DNA of 64,000 nt from Blastomussa wellsi (taxonomy: Eukaryota > Cnidaria > Anthozoa > Scleractinia > Plerogyridae): assembly GCA_947652115.1 (NCBI GenBank), contig OX393565.1:10846214-10910213 (forward strand), in the 5' to 3' direction. Shown here in pieces: positions 22,191-32,500 of this stretch (position 1 is its first letter; each line of letters opens with the position of its first letter). The notes below the pieces were generated by a model that was not told the DNA's origin, ran no database searches, and saw only the letters and a program-made list of their open reading frames with translations. The translations under genes and the position numbers were made by a program.

Positions 22191-23230
22191 ATGTCTGTGA
22201 AATCGCTACCTGTTCCCGATAAATCTCGTCGAAAACATGTGCGAGAAGCTTCGTCGGATGTTGGTGTTGAAAATTCCCTGCAATTGAGAAAAAGTAGCCG
22301 CTTGAAGATGGCAAATAAGACAAGTGATGTGGAAGGTGAAAGAGCCGAAAGGACAAGAGCCATGTTTAAATCCCGAGCCGGATACATCGGCGCTCTAAAA
22401 AGGCTGCAAGGAAACATTGAAGAGCTTATGGAAAACTGTGGAACTTTGGAGGATTTGAAGTCCAAGCGGAAATCGTATGACGAAATTTGGCGCAAATTCG
22501 TAAGTACACACGAAGAATACATTGAATTACTTTGTTATGAGGAAGAGCTCGAGAAGGCTCGCCTTAGTTATGATGAACAAATGTCAAGGAAATTAAAGTG
22601 CACCTAACCCCAAAATATTTTTTTCGCTAGAATAAACCTTTGCACCACTTTGAAACGCATTGCACCTTTTTACCAAATTCTGACTATTTATAGCATTCAA
22701 AAGTTACGATAAACTGTGCATCATTTGTTCCACGACCGAGTCAGAAGGGGCGTGGGTCTATTCCCGATTTGACGTCACAAACTGATTTGCATGCATTTTT
22801 ACAAAGAGTTGATGTGATGCAAATCATTTTGTGACGTCAAATCGGGAATAGACCCATGCCCCTTCTGACTCGGCCGTGTAACAAATGATGCACAGTTTTT
22901 CATAACGTTTGAATGCTATAAATAGCCAGAATTTGGTAAAAAGGAGAAACGAAAGGTGCAATGCGTTTCAAACTGGTGCAATGGTATATTTTAGCAAAAA
23001 AAATATTTTGGGGTTAGGTGCACTTTAACCTTTGACAATGTTATGGAGTCTTGGTTTAAGAAGTCGAGGCTTGAATCGAAGGAAGTGAGCGAAAGGTCGT
23101 TATCATTGACCAGAAAATCTAGAAGAAGTCATGAAAGTAAATCGTCATATTCTAGTTCAATTTCATCGTCGGTCGTAAAGAGAAAAGAGAAATTAGCTCT
23201 TGCACAGTTGAAAACAAAACAGTTACTTAA
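22191..23230 (+). pseudogene. BEL gag N-terminal part, unit 1, split by MITE and piggyBac
   Basis: ATG 22191 opens MSVKSLPVPDKSRRKHVR, then an R/K-rich linker and a coiled coil (GALKRLQGNIEELMENC, FVSTHEEYIELL, LCYEEELEKARLSYDEQMSR). A 428-bp MITE interrupts at a TTAA (22593-22596). The frame resumes after its second TTAA (23025-23028) and stays open to the piggyBac insertion at TTAA 23227-23230. Both junctions are in phase, so before these insertions this was one frame. Coiled-coil N-termini are usual in BEL/Pao gag. The rest of gag starts at 33651. Confidence 0.75.
22597..23024. mobile_element. Palindromic TTAA MITE (428 bp), unit 1
   Basis: Ends AGTGCACCTAACCCC and its complement, between TTAA duplications (22593-22596, 23025-23028). 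The element is a foldback over nearly its whole length: blocks such as GAGTCAGAAGGGG, TCTATTCCCGATTTGACGTC and AATGCTATAAATAG recur inverted around a centre near 22800. It has no coding capacity. TTAA targets point to a piggyBac or Kolobok transposase as mobiliser. Confidence 0.85.
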
Positions 23231-24589
23231 CCCTTTCACTACTGGAGCGGCCAACCGGAAATGGCCAATTATTCCTAGAGCGGCCAAAAGCGGCCAAATA
23301 AACATACCCATTTTTAACTTACCCTCTCTTCCCTTAGCAACATTTTGTATATCAAAACAAAAGCGCTATTGTTAAAATAAGCATTGGCCAATCAAATCCT
23401 CTGGACTGCGCATATGATTTGTACTCCCATGTAGAGTAGTGAGCGGTCAAATTTCTCATTTTGCTACAGCACACGAGAGACATGGCGCAACCTTCGATCC
23501 TCACTGCGGAAGAATATCACGATATTTTCGGTACTTCGGATGAAGAAGATGGCGATATAGATCCTGAAGGCTCTGATATCAAAGTTCAAGAATTCGATAG
23601 CGACGAAGAGGCAGAAGAAAACAACAATGAAGGCAATGTGGCTGATGCAATCGATGAAGAAGCCGCGTGGTCAAATGAGCTTTCGGACTTTGTAATATCT
23701 CAATTTAATGGCCTATGTGGAATAAAAGTTGAAGTTCCAGCAGAGGCAACGTCTGATTTCTTTTTCAATTTAATATTTGGGGATGAATTGATCAATTTAA
23801 TTGTCAGGGAGACAAATAGATATGCTCGACAAAAGCTCGAAGGAAACAACGCTCGACTCGCGAAGTGACAAGATACAACTCGCCAAGAAGTGAAAGCTTA
23901 TCTTGGCATCTGCCTTGTGATGGGTATAAACAACCTTCCGAGACTAGCAATGTACTGGTCTTCAGATCCATTTATTGGCAACACTGGTATACAAAATGTT
24001 ATGACAAAAAATAGATTTGAGGAACTTAGCCAGTATTTGCATTTTTCAAATTCGGCAACAGAGCCGCAGCGTGGCGAAGAGAATTTTGATCGCCTTTATA
24101 AGGTTCGAGCACTTCTTTCGGGAGTTTTGGAGAACGCTCAAAAAGCCTACGAGCCGTCAAAAAGCCTCTCCATCGATGAGGGGATGATTGCTTTCAAAGG
24201 CAGGTTATCATTTCGGCAATATATGCCAGCGAAACCAACGAAATACGGCATCAAAGTCTGGATGGCGGCCGATTCGCAAAATGGCTATGTAAACAACTTC
24301 TCTGTTTACCTTGGCAAAGAAGCAAACGTTCCTCGTGTCAACGGCCTAGGTTATGATGTTGTGATGAAAATGGCCACTCCATTTCTAAAAAGGCACAGGC
24401 ATATATTTTTCGATAATTTTTTTTTACTAGCACGAAGCTTATGGAAGACCTGCTAGCTCAAGACACCTACGCTTGTGGCACTGTGCGAAGCAATCGCAAA
24501 GACTTGCCGCCATGTGCAAAGAACAAACTTCGCCAAGGGGAAAAAGTGTCCTCTCAGCGCGGAAAAATCGTTTTCACGAAATGGCATGA

Positions 24590-24595
24590 CAAAAG
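24590..24595. repeat. IS3EU-like target duplication CAAAAG, left, unit 1
   Basis: CAAAAG here matches 32639-32644. Deleting one copy plus the element rejoins the piggyBac frame exactly (KWHDKR / DISFLSTN). Confidence 0.9.
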
Positions 24596-24715
24596 TACAG
24601 TGGCCTATAAGGGACATCAAAACCTGTTTGTTTTATTTTCAAGGAACTAAAAAAATTGCACCTTTACAGGTCTTGGTTTGATTTTTATTTGGTTAATTCT
24701 AAAGTTTATTTGTTA

Positions 24716-24935
24716 AAACTCAAGATTTTTGAGAAACTCAACTTTCTTTTAGAAAACTGTAGTCGTTGCAGTTAAAAACCCGACCTTTTTCTAAGAAAGC
24801 GCCAGTTTTTTTTTAAAACTCCACTTAAAAAACTCAATTAATATTTATTTGAAAACTCAACATTTTTTTAATAGAAAAAACTCAACTTTAAAAAAACTCA
24901 ACTTTTTTTTTGAAAAACTCAACTTTTTGAAAACT
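24716..24935 (+). repeat. Left subterminal ACTCAAC array, unit 1
   Basis: Several copies of an AAACTCAACTTT-like word separated by A/T runs. The right end (32127-32500) has a longer array of the complement (AAAGTTGAGTTT). They may be transposase-binding sites. Confidence 0.7.
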
Positions 24936-24996
24936 TTTGTCACTCATAAGAAATGATACTGCAATCCTTTTGAATGCGGGCTCATTGCGATCCAAG

Positions 24997-27900
24997 ATGG
25001 CGGAAGAGAGGGATCCTCTAAGCGATGTGAGTATACTTGTGATTATAGCAATGACAATGTATACCTGCTTAGTTTAATACAATGCCATGCTAAAAGCGTT
25101 TTTCGAATAGCTATTAGAGAGGGCTATTCTGCCTTATATTTTAACATTGACTTTGTCTACAAGCTAGTGCCGCAGTCGTTTAGGCCTCATCTGCATCGGC
25201 AAACGAAAACTGTAGTTGTTAATATCTCGATTTCTCTATGCAACAAGAGACATTTGCAACAACGTTGGCATAAATACTTTTGACTTTGGCATAAATACTT
25301 TTGACTTAAGCATTCATGTTTCAGTTTCAGGCTAGAAGTTGTCAGTTGGTCAATTTTTATGAGTTTGAAGGTGTACACTGCATTTCCGACGAAAGCAACC
25401 TCGGCATAAGCTTTATATATTACGTATAAATCAGGCCATATTTTTCATGTCTTCCGATTAAAAAAGAAGATAGGCCACCCAAATTCACGGTCTGTTATCA
25501 AGAATGTGACAATTGCTTATGAGTAAGGATTCTAAAATTGGTAGGTGTTTGTTGTTTGTTTGTAAGTGTATTGATTTGGAGATTGCAGACACAGATTTCT
25601 GGGAGGGGGAGGAAGGAGTCCTTTGTTTTTGCAAAAATAAATCATTACAATAAGTGTATTGATTGGTTGATGTTTGAATAAGGGGTGGTGGGGAGAAGCT
25701 TTTTCGTTAATTACTGTAATGATAATTTTTTACAATAAATGTATTGATTTGGGTATTGGAGACTTTGGAGAATTTTTTTTTGGGGGGGGGGTGGGTAGGG
25801 GGGTTGAGAGAGGTTCTAAAACACTGCAAAAAGAAAGACATTGTTTGTTCTGTTAGCAGTGAATACCCAAATAAAAAATAGATTATTGAAATCACTTTAA
25901 ATCAGCCTCCATCACAAATAACCAAGCTTATAACACAACAGTGGGTCAACTCTATTTTGTTTAAAAAACAGTCAAATCAATACCTTTTAAAATGAAACAG
26001 TTCCATTTAATATAAAAACAAATAATTACAGGTAATTTTCTCTACTACCCTATATGCTGGCATAGCATAGAGGATCGTAGAGGAACTCAACTGCTGACAG
26101 GTAAGCAACTTCCTTACAAATCAAATGCTGTTCATGAGTGAGAAAATGTGAATAAAAAATGGTGGCAATATTGAGGAAGAAGAAATCTCTTTATTTTATT
26201 GATTTCAGGTTTTAGATTTCTTGAAGTGTGAGTTGAAGTTGGATGTTGTTAAAAAATTTAGGAGTGAAAAGGTTAGTGTGATGGGCCAATAAGTTGGTTT
26301 TGTGGTTCGTTCAAGTGCAACAATCATGCTTTATTTATCCAATAGCTGTAGGTTGATGTGGAATTGTTATCATTTTGTAGCGATGAGCTCTGGAAACTAG
26401 TCATATGAATGGAAGACTGAATAAAATACAAAAAAAAGTACATTTAGAAAATAAATACATGACATTTGTGTACTTTTTCATGAACAATAATTATTAATTT
26501 TTCTAAAATACCAATGGAAGGTGAGAGATGTCACCTTAACAGTATTGTAAATATCACATGAAGTGATTGTCAGCCATTACTTGCAGAAGTTTTAGTAACT
26601 GTGAACCGGCTTTCCTATCTTCAATTTAATAGTTATCGGTTCAGCATTTATTTTTATAGAGCACTCCTGTAATTGTGTGAAGCTGATATATTTTTCTATA
26701 TTTATCAGTTCTCCTTTCAAGTTTCACAGCTACACAGTTGGATATTCATTCAGTTGTTTTCTCATTTATTCATTCATTCATTCATTCATTCATTCATTCA
26801 TTCCTTCCTTCGTTCCTTCCTCCCTTCCTTCCTTCATTCATTCATTCATCCATTTATTTCATTTTTTTTCACATAAACCAGGTTGACAAGGCGGCAGTGT
26901 TAATTATGTCAGACGAGGCGTTAGCTGACTTAGGTGTTGTAGCAGCTGGCGATAGAGCTAAACTTCGAGCATTTTGTGAAGGAGAGAATAATTTAAAAGA
27001 TGAGAAAAGGGCTGAAATGAAAAGAAAGTTGACGGAAATCTTAGAAGCTTCCAAAAGTCGTAGAGCGTCAGGAAAATCAGCAAAAAAGACCAAGGTAGCC
27101 CCACAAGGTCCAAAGAAAACCACTTTGAAGTTTGAATTACGTTGGAAGCACTACGTGGAAGGTGCCGGCTTCAAGCTCAAAAGGTCCGAACAGGGGGGTG
27201 GGGTAAGAACAGTAGACCTCCCAAGAGATGCAACCGCCAATGACTGCCTCCTGGAACTAAAAGGCACCTTTTTTCCAAATGGTGTAAGCCCCGTGGGTAA
27301 CGCAGACGACATGGAATTTACACTGGCAGATTTTAAATGCCAGAAAATCAACATGGGAGACAACTTTTCCCCTGAAAGTTACAAGAAAGAAAACCGCCTC
27401 AATACTCCCCGTTTGTTTCTCCTTAGTCGAGACAAGGGATCGATGTCGGAGGAGTCAGATAATGAGGATTTGATGAAGTCTCCATTTGATTCGTCCAGTA
27501 CGAGAGATAGGTTGCTCAACAGCTCTGGACCAGACACTGTGAATCTTGATCCTATATGTATCACATCGAAAGAAGATGAATCCTTGGGAAATTCAGCTAA
27601 AGAGAACGACCTATCTAACGAGGTTGGCTTGGCAAGAACACATTCAGAAGATGACACCTCCGAATGTGCAAGGGATGGCTTGATTAGAACATCTGAAGAA
27701 CGTAAAGAATTAATTGATCGCCTTAATGCAAATTACCAGGTGTCTCTGGCTGTCGACAGAGAGAAGAGACTGCAGCAGGAGGAAAGGGATCGAAGAGAGG
27801 TTCTTCGAGTGTCGAGAGAGAATCGAGTCTTGTACGAACCGGCCCCAAATAAACCACGCGTGACGGTCTCCGTACGTCATCCAAAGCTTGGGGTTATCAA

Positions 27901-29344
27901 AAGAGCGTTTCCTACGGGCTGCAAAGTGTCGGCGTTGTATGATTGGGTGGGCTCATTATCCACTGATCCGGAGCATTTTTCACTCGCCTTTAGCCGTCAA
28001 GGAATTATTTATCCGGAAGAAGACATTAGCTCCATTGCGTCGTCGATGCTTTGTATGTCACAATGTGAATTCCCCATTCCCCTATGCAAGGATGAGGACG
28101 AGGTTTCATTTTATAACGGTCGATGTGATAGCAACCATGATGACACAATTCCAGATCAGGAGTCGCATCAAGAGCTCCCCATTTCCATGCACGAGGAGAA
28201 CGATGATACTAACTTGCTAAGTGCACAACATTTCTTTGCCGAAGTCCCACTTCGTCCCCCCGTACAGTTACTGGTAGACGATCCAGAGATCTCCCCTGGA
28301 GAGCAAGCTGCCCTACAGGAACTGAATGTCAGGCAAGAAGAGGTCAAAGGAAAATTTGAAAACGTGATGACAAAAGAGATCAGTCGGCACAATTGTGTCC
28401 ATGAGCTGTTGACTTTGTATCAGGACGAAACAATTGTTAACCATGAGCTTATATTTTCAATGAGAGACGAAGATGCAGCTGGAGAGGGCGTGCGTAGAGA
28501 AGTCTATTCTGTCTTTTGGGACAGTTTCGTTTCCAGTTACTGCGAGGGAAGCTCTCACTTCACTTTCTCCGTCTCTGCAGCGTTATCACAAGGCGACTTT
28601 GTTGCTATTGGCCGTCTTTTAACTCATCAGTTTATCCAGACGGGCACCTTTCCACTGCAGATATCAGAAGCCATCATACAGCAAGCGGTTGTCGGGAAAG
28701 TTGCAGACGAATGTTTGATGCAGTCCTTCCTAAGGCTGCTGCATGAAAAGGAAAGAGAGATTCTTCAACAGGCTATGCTTGGAAAGAAACCATTTCCCAC
28801 AGAAGATGTGGTGGAGATCCTGTCTGATTATGGCGTCACAACAATGCCAAGTGATTCTAACATTGGAAAGATATTGCTTCAAGTAGCTGAAACAGAACTG
28901 ATTTCAAAGCCCTTTCTCTACATTACCAATCTAAGGAAAGGAATGGGGCCATTCTGGGATGATGTCACAGAGAAGGAGATTCATGCTCTCTACAGTGTCT
29001 GCACTCCAACCGCTTTAAATGTTTTACAAAGTCTTGAGATCAGTGTTGCCGATCAACAAGAATCCAGAGTTTCAAGGTGGCTCACCCGGTACATAAAAAG
29101 CAAAGACCACAAGTTACTTGGTAGGTTCCTTCGCTTCTGTACTGGAAGCAACATCGTGCTGCCTTACAAGCCCATTAAAGTCAACTTTGTGAGTATGAGC
29201 AATACAGCCATTCGCCCCAAAGCTACCACCTGCTTCAATCTTCTCACACTCCCAAAAAGTTATAGGACAATGGTACATTTGAGTGATAACTTAGATTTCT
29301 ATTTGAACAATCCACACCTGTGGGATTTAAGTGACATGGCATGA
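24997..29344 (+). CDS. SAM / ubiquitin-like / HECT E3-ligase-type protein carried by the transposon, unit 1
   Basis: Exons 24997-25026 (MAEERDPLSD, start AAGATGGCGG), 26209-26271 and 26882-29344, all phase 0, give 851 residues. Residues about 11-62 form a SAM-like domain (VLDFLKCELKLDVVKKFRSE, LADLGVVAAGDRAKLRAF). A GGGVRTVDLPRDA ... GTFFPNG block (about 115-165) is a segment I associate with multicopy HECT proteins. A UBX-like ubiquitin fold lies at about 356-428 (VRHPKLGVIKRAFPTG, LAFSRQGIIYPEEDI). The HECT domain occupies about 545-851, with catalytic Cys about 815 in KATTCFNLLTLPKS, 36 residues from the end as in active ligases. Similar to G2E3-like proteins. The introns (25027-26208 and 26272-26881) hold microsatellites, including (TTCA)n at 26763-26850. 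Probable role: ubiquitin transfer; its target and its benefit to the transposon are unknown. Confidence 0.85.
26763..26850 (+). repeat. (TTCA)n / (TTCC)n microsatellite in HECT intron, unit 1
   Basis: ATTC repeats degrade into CTTC repeats. They keep an artefactual upstream frame open in front of the true exon at 26882. Repeated at 45988-46075. Confidence 0.9.
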
Positions 29345-30784
29345 CAAAGAAAAGGAACTTGACGTTATTCATGTGAGAATATGTATAGGTTATCCTTGCT
29401 AACTAGCTACATATATAGCATCAGTGGTTATTGAAGTTGCAATTATGTTGTCTTTTTTTACACGAGTTTTGTTTGAATTGATAATTTAACATGTTGTATG
29501 CATTGTAACTTTGTTTGTGATTTTTTTTTATCTTTAACTAATATTGAATCAGTGCTAATGGCGAAGGATAAGTGGATAAGTGCACAAGTATTACGGGTAA
29601 ACGATCTTTCGTTTTATTGTACATGTTCCGGTTGTGTTTATCTTTGAGTGAAAGACATTAATTTGTAAGGAACAGTTTTTGGAGAACAAACATTGTTAAT
29701 ATTCCATTATATTACGATTTGATTGTTGGACTTCTCGTTTTGAAGGGGAGGGATCATTGTTTTGTTTGTTATTATAGATTTGAGAAAATAAAGCCACTTA
29801 AAAATTGTTATGCCAGCCCGAGTTGCGAAAACTCTATCCAATTTTTTTTTAGATTTAGCACTCGCCGATTGTTTAAGTAGGTTATCCGTTGAAATCGATT
29901 GAATGGTTTCATACTACTTTATAACAAAATTGAACATTGCATTTCTGAGTACTGTATAATGGGAGTTACTGTTGTTGTTGTTATCTTACGAGATGCCCTT
30001 CTTCAAGAGATATATTTCGTTTTCTATAAACTGTACTACTTTTAAGCTCATTAATGAGAATAAAGTGCAATGTTGAGTTTAGTTTATGATCTATCCAATT
30101 CCAAGACGATTAAAATTTGGGTACTTTATGCCTTAACTTCATCATTGCCACACTCGAACATTTCTATCCGCCCCCCCCCCTCCCCTCCCCCATTTCAATT
30201 TTGAACCCTTCATGAATAGTGATTGCCAGCGCATGAGTTGGGAAGCTCAACATTGAAAAGGGGAGGGGGGAGGAAGGAAATAAATTTCTGATCGTGCCAA
30301 TAGTTTTGTCCATGGTTGTAGGTAGTGATTACAGGACTAACACTTTCAGCCGTTCCTTCTTCGAATATGCTAATACTATTTTTTTCTCATGCTTAATAAC
30401 AACATTGTGTAGCTAATTAAAAACTAAATTAAACTGAGCAACACTCAGATGTCCGTGTTTACCATGCACAGAATCGGTGAACAATTTCGACATTAGAAAC
30501 TCTCTTCAAAAACGCAAACTTGATGGAGAGCTTGTAAACAGGATCCTAAGTGACGTAAATAACGATCCTCCGAGAAGAAAAATGAAATGTGCGCTCTGCT
30601 CCGCTCGCATGGCTCACCAATCACACTTTCCCTCTTTTCACCTTACTAGGGATCCTGCTCACAGGCTATCCAATAATTAAGAGAACGACGTGCTTCTTTA
30701 TCTAAGCACAAATAATTCATTATTTTGTTCAAGGATGCTGCTTGTTTAATTTAATTCTTAGTGTCCGAAACGAAACCTAGATTG
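29345..30784. other. Intergenic region between the two transposon genes, unit 1
   Basis: No supported gene. It holds AATAAA-type signals (for example ATAAAG near 29790) and a C-rich tract (about 30170-30191) that is partly complementary to a G-rich tract (about 30257-30276). A 67-codon frame at 30477-30680 has no recognisable domain. It repeats at 48570-50009. Confidence 0.6.
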
Positions 30785-31981
30785 TCAGATCATGTTCTCG
30801 ATGTGATAAAGCAGTTCGCCGTATAGATCTGACGCCTCCACGGGTGTTGTCAGCATTTGCAGATTATTGTCAACCATTATCATTTGTGCAAGTTCCACAA
30901 ATGTCTCGTCGACTTGTAGGATTTGATTCTCACAGCACAATTCCTCAGCCACTGCCAATTCCTCATCATCTACAGATTTAAGATAACTACTTGCTCCCTG
31001 TAATTCTGGCAAAAAATACAAAACATCTGGTCGTCCTGGTGGAGATTCTTGATTCAAAGATGGCCTGATTTTGTGAAGATTCCAATGTTGCGCAACACGA
31101 TTGAGTTCTTCCTGAAGTATAGGTGTAAAGCAGAACCTCAAACTTTCTACATGCAACGGGTTATCATCGCAATATAAACCAACATCTCTTAAATCCTTAA
31201 AAAAATTGATCCACCAATCAGTGTCATTATTACGTAGGAATGACCACCAAGCCTCAATCCTCTGGTTAGATACTGAACGACCATAAAGGAAACTTTTTTC
31301 CCCAGCCATTGAGTCCGTTCCATTTCTTCTAAAAAAAGTTTGCATACCAGCAATATTTACATTTTCTGTGCCTCCGTCTCCCCTTATAGTTCGTGGAACA
31401 CCTCCCAGTTGCTTTACACAATCCAAGTAGTAATGCGCTATGATGCGAGGATTATTATTCGACGGTCCCACCTCAAGCCATAGAATTCGACGGCTGTATC
31501 CATCAATCACTCCATGAATACACAGTCCAAAAGGTTTCAATTTATCATACCCATCTAGATGCCATATGAAGCTTGGTCCCTTGGCCGAGTATGTCCTCCG
31601 TTTTAACCTGTGTTGTGACCTCCTCTCGACACCATCAGGGTCAAGTAGTTTCAGAGCATGTCGAACTGTCTCCCTACTTACAACCAAGCCATAATCAACG
31701 CGAAGCCTTTGATGCATCTGACGGTATCCAATCAGGCTACCGGATCCATTTAGCTCCCTTTCTATCGCTGCAATAACTTCTTCCACATCGCTGTGATTTC
31801 TTCTCCTACACAAACCTTTCGAGAAAAGCACCCTCTTAAGTTGACGGAGGCTGAGACGTATTCCATGTATGAGTAAAAGGAAACTTAGTATTTCTGAGTA
31901 ATCCAGTCCAAGATTAAAATAACATTCGATCAAAGAATTGCGATCAGAATTTCCTGGTGTTACTGGAATGTACACCGGCAT
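30785..31981 (-). CDS. IS3EU-like rve/DDE integrase (transposase), unit 1
   Basis: From ATG 31981 (MPVYIPVTPGNSDRN) about 398 residues run without a stop. An N-terminal helix-turn-helix-like part (LSLRQLKRVLFSKGL, GYRQMHQRLRVDYGLVVSRE) resembles IS3-type orfB proteins. The catalytic core has D1 in IWHLDGYDKL (about 31555), D2 in TIRGDGGTEN (about 31380) and E in NQRIEAWWSFLR (about 31255), with 40 residues between D2 and E, then LHKIRPSLNQESPPGRPDVL. The protein should catalyse cut-and-paste with 6-bp staggering. A frame extending to 32113 includes GTAAGG...GACCAG, which I read as an intron in the 5' untranslated region, so I prefer the start at 31981. A CAAGATGG motif precedes that intron. 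Confidence 0.85.
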   Translation of the reverse strand: MPVYIPVTPGNSDRNSLIECYFNLGLDYSEILSFLLLIHGIRLSLRQLKRVLFSKGLCRRRNHSDVEEVIAAIERELNGSGSLIGYRQMHQRLRVDYGLVVSRETVRHALKLLDPDGVERRSQHRLKRRTYSAKGPSFIWHLDGYDKLKPFGLCIHGVIDGYSRRILWLEVGPSNNNPRIIAHYYLDCVKQLGGVPRTIRGDGGTENVNIAGMQTFFRRNGTDSMAGEKSFLYGRSVSNQRIEAWWSFLRNNDTDWWINFFKDLRDVGLYCDDNPLHVESLRFCFTPILQEELNRVAQHWNLHKIRPSLNQESPPGRPDVLYFLPELQGASSYLKSVDDEELAVAEELCCENQILQVDETFVELAQMIMVDNNLQMLTTPVEASDLYGELLYHIENMI

Positions 31982-32126
31982 CGTGCTTGCACTGGTCGAT
32001 AAGCATAGGAGAAAACAAACAATACAAAAATGTAAACTTATTTTCTTCGTCCTTACCACCATCTTGTCGCGTTGTGAGCATGCGTTCCACGACCTTGCGG
32101 TGTTAGGTACCATTCTCCTGCTTTTG

Positions 32127-32500
32127 AAAAAAAAGCTGAGTTTTCAAGCTTTGTAAAAAGATTGAGTTTTTTTTTTAAAAAAAGATGAGTTTTCTTTTGA
32201 AAAAAAAAGTTGAGTTTTTGTTCTATAAAAAAAGTTGGGAGTTTTGACGGTTTTTTATAAAAACGTTGAGTTCTTTTTTTAAAAAAAGCTGATTCTTTTA
32301 AAAAAAAGTTGAGTTTTTTCAAAAAGAGTTGAGTTTCTTTTTTAAAGTTGAGTTTTCAAATAAGTTGACTATTTTTAAAATGGAGTTTAAAAAAAAAACA
32401 AACTGGCCCTTTCTAAAAAAAGTCCGGTTTTTTACTACGAAGACTAGAATTTTTTTAAAAGAAAGTCGAGTTTCTAAAAAAAGCCTGAGTTTTAAAAAAT
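32127..32500 (-). repeat. Right subterminal GTTGAGTTT array, unit 1
   Basis: Roughly ten or more degenerate AAAGTTGAGTTTT words in A/T-rich spacers, inverted relative to the left array. It lies immediately upstream of the integrase gene, so it may also affect its promoter. Confidence 0.7.

Noticed and set aside
24716..24935. CRISPR-like array of ACTCAAC words
   Set aside because: Words are short, degenerate and in A/T runs, mirrored at the other end of a eukaryotic transposon. There are no spacers or cas genes.
26738..26881. A start for the HECT protein upstream in the TTCA microsatellite
   Set aside because: The reading frame is open only because of the repeat. An AG acceptor at 26880-26881 and upstream exons encoding the start of a SAM-like domain in phase give a far better gene model.
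30477..30680. Small 67-codon gene between the transposon genes
   Set aside because: No domain, no splice or start context, and located in the gap between convergent genes.
31982..32113. N-terminal extension of the integrase with a hydrophobic signal-peptide-like stretch
   Set aside because: The segment contains a GTAAGG donor and GACCAG acceptor and codes nothing family-like. It is read as a 5' intron.
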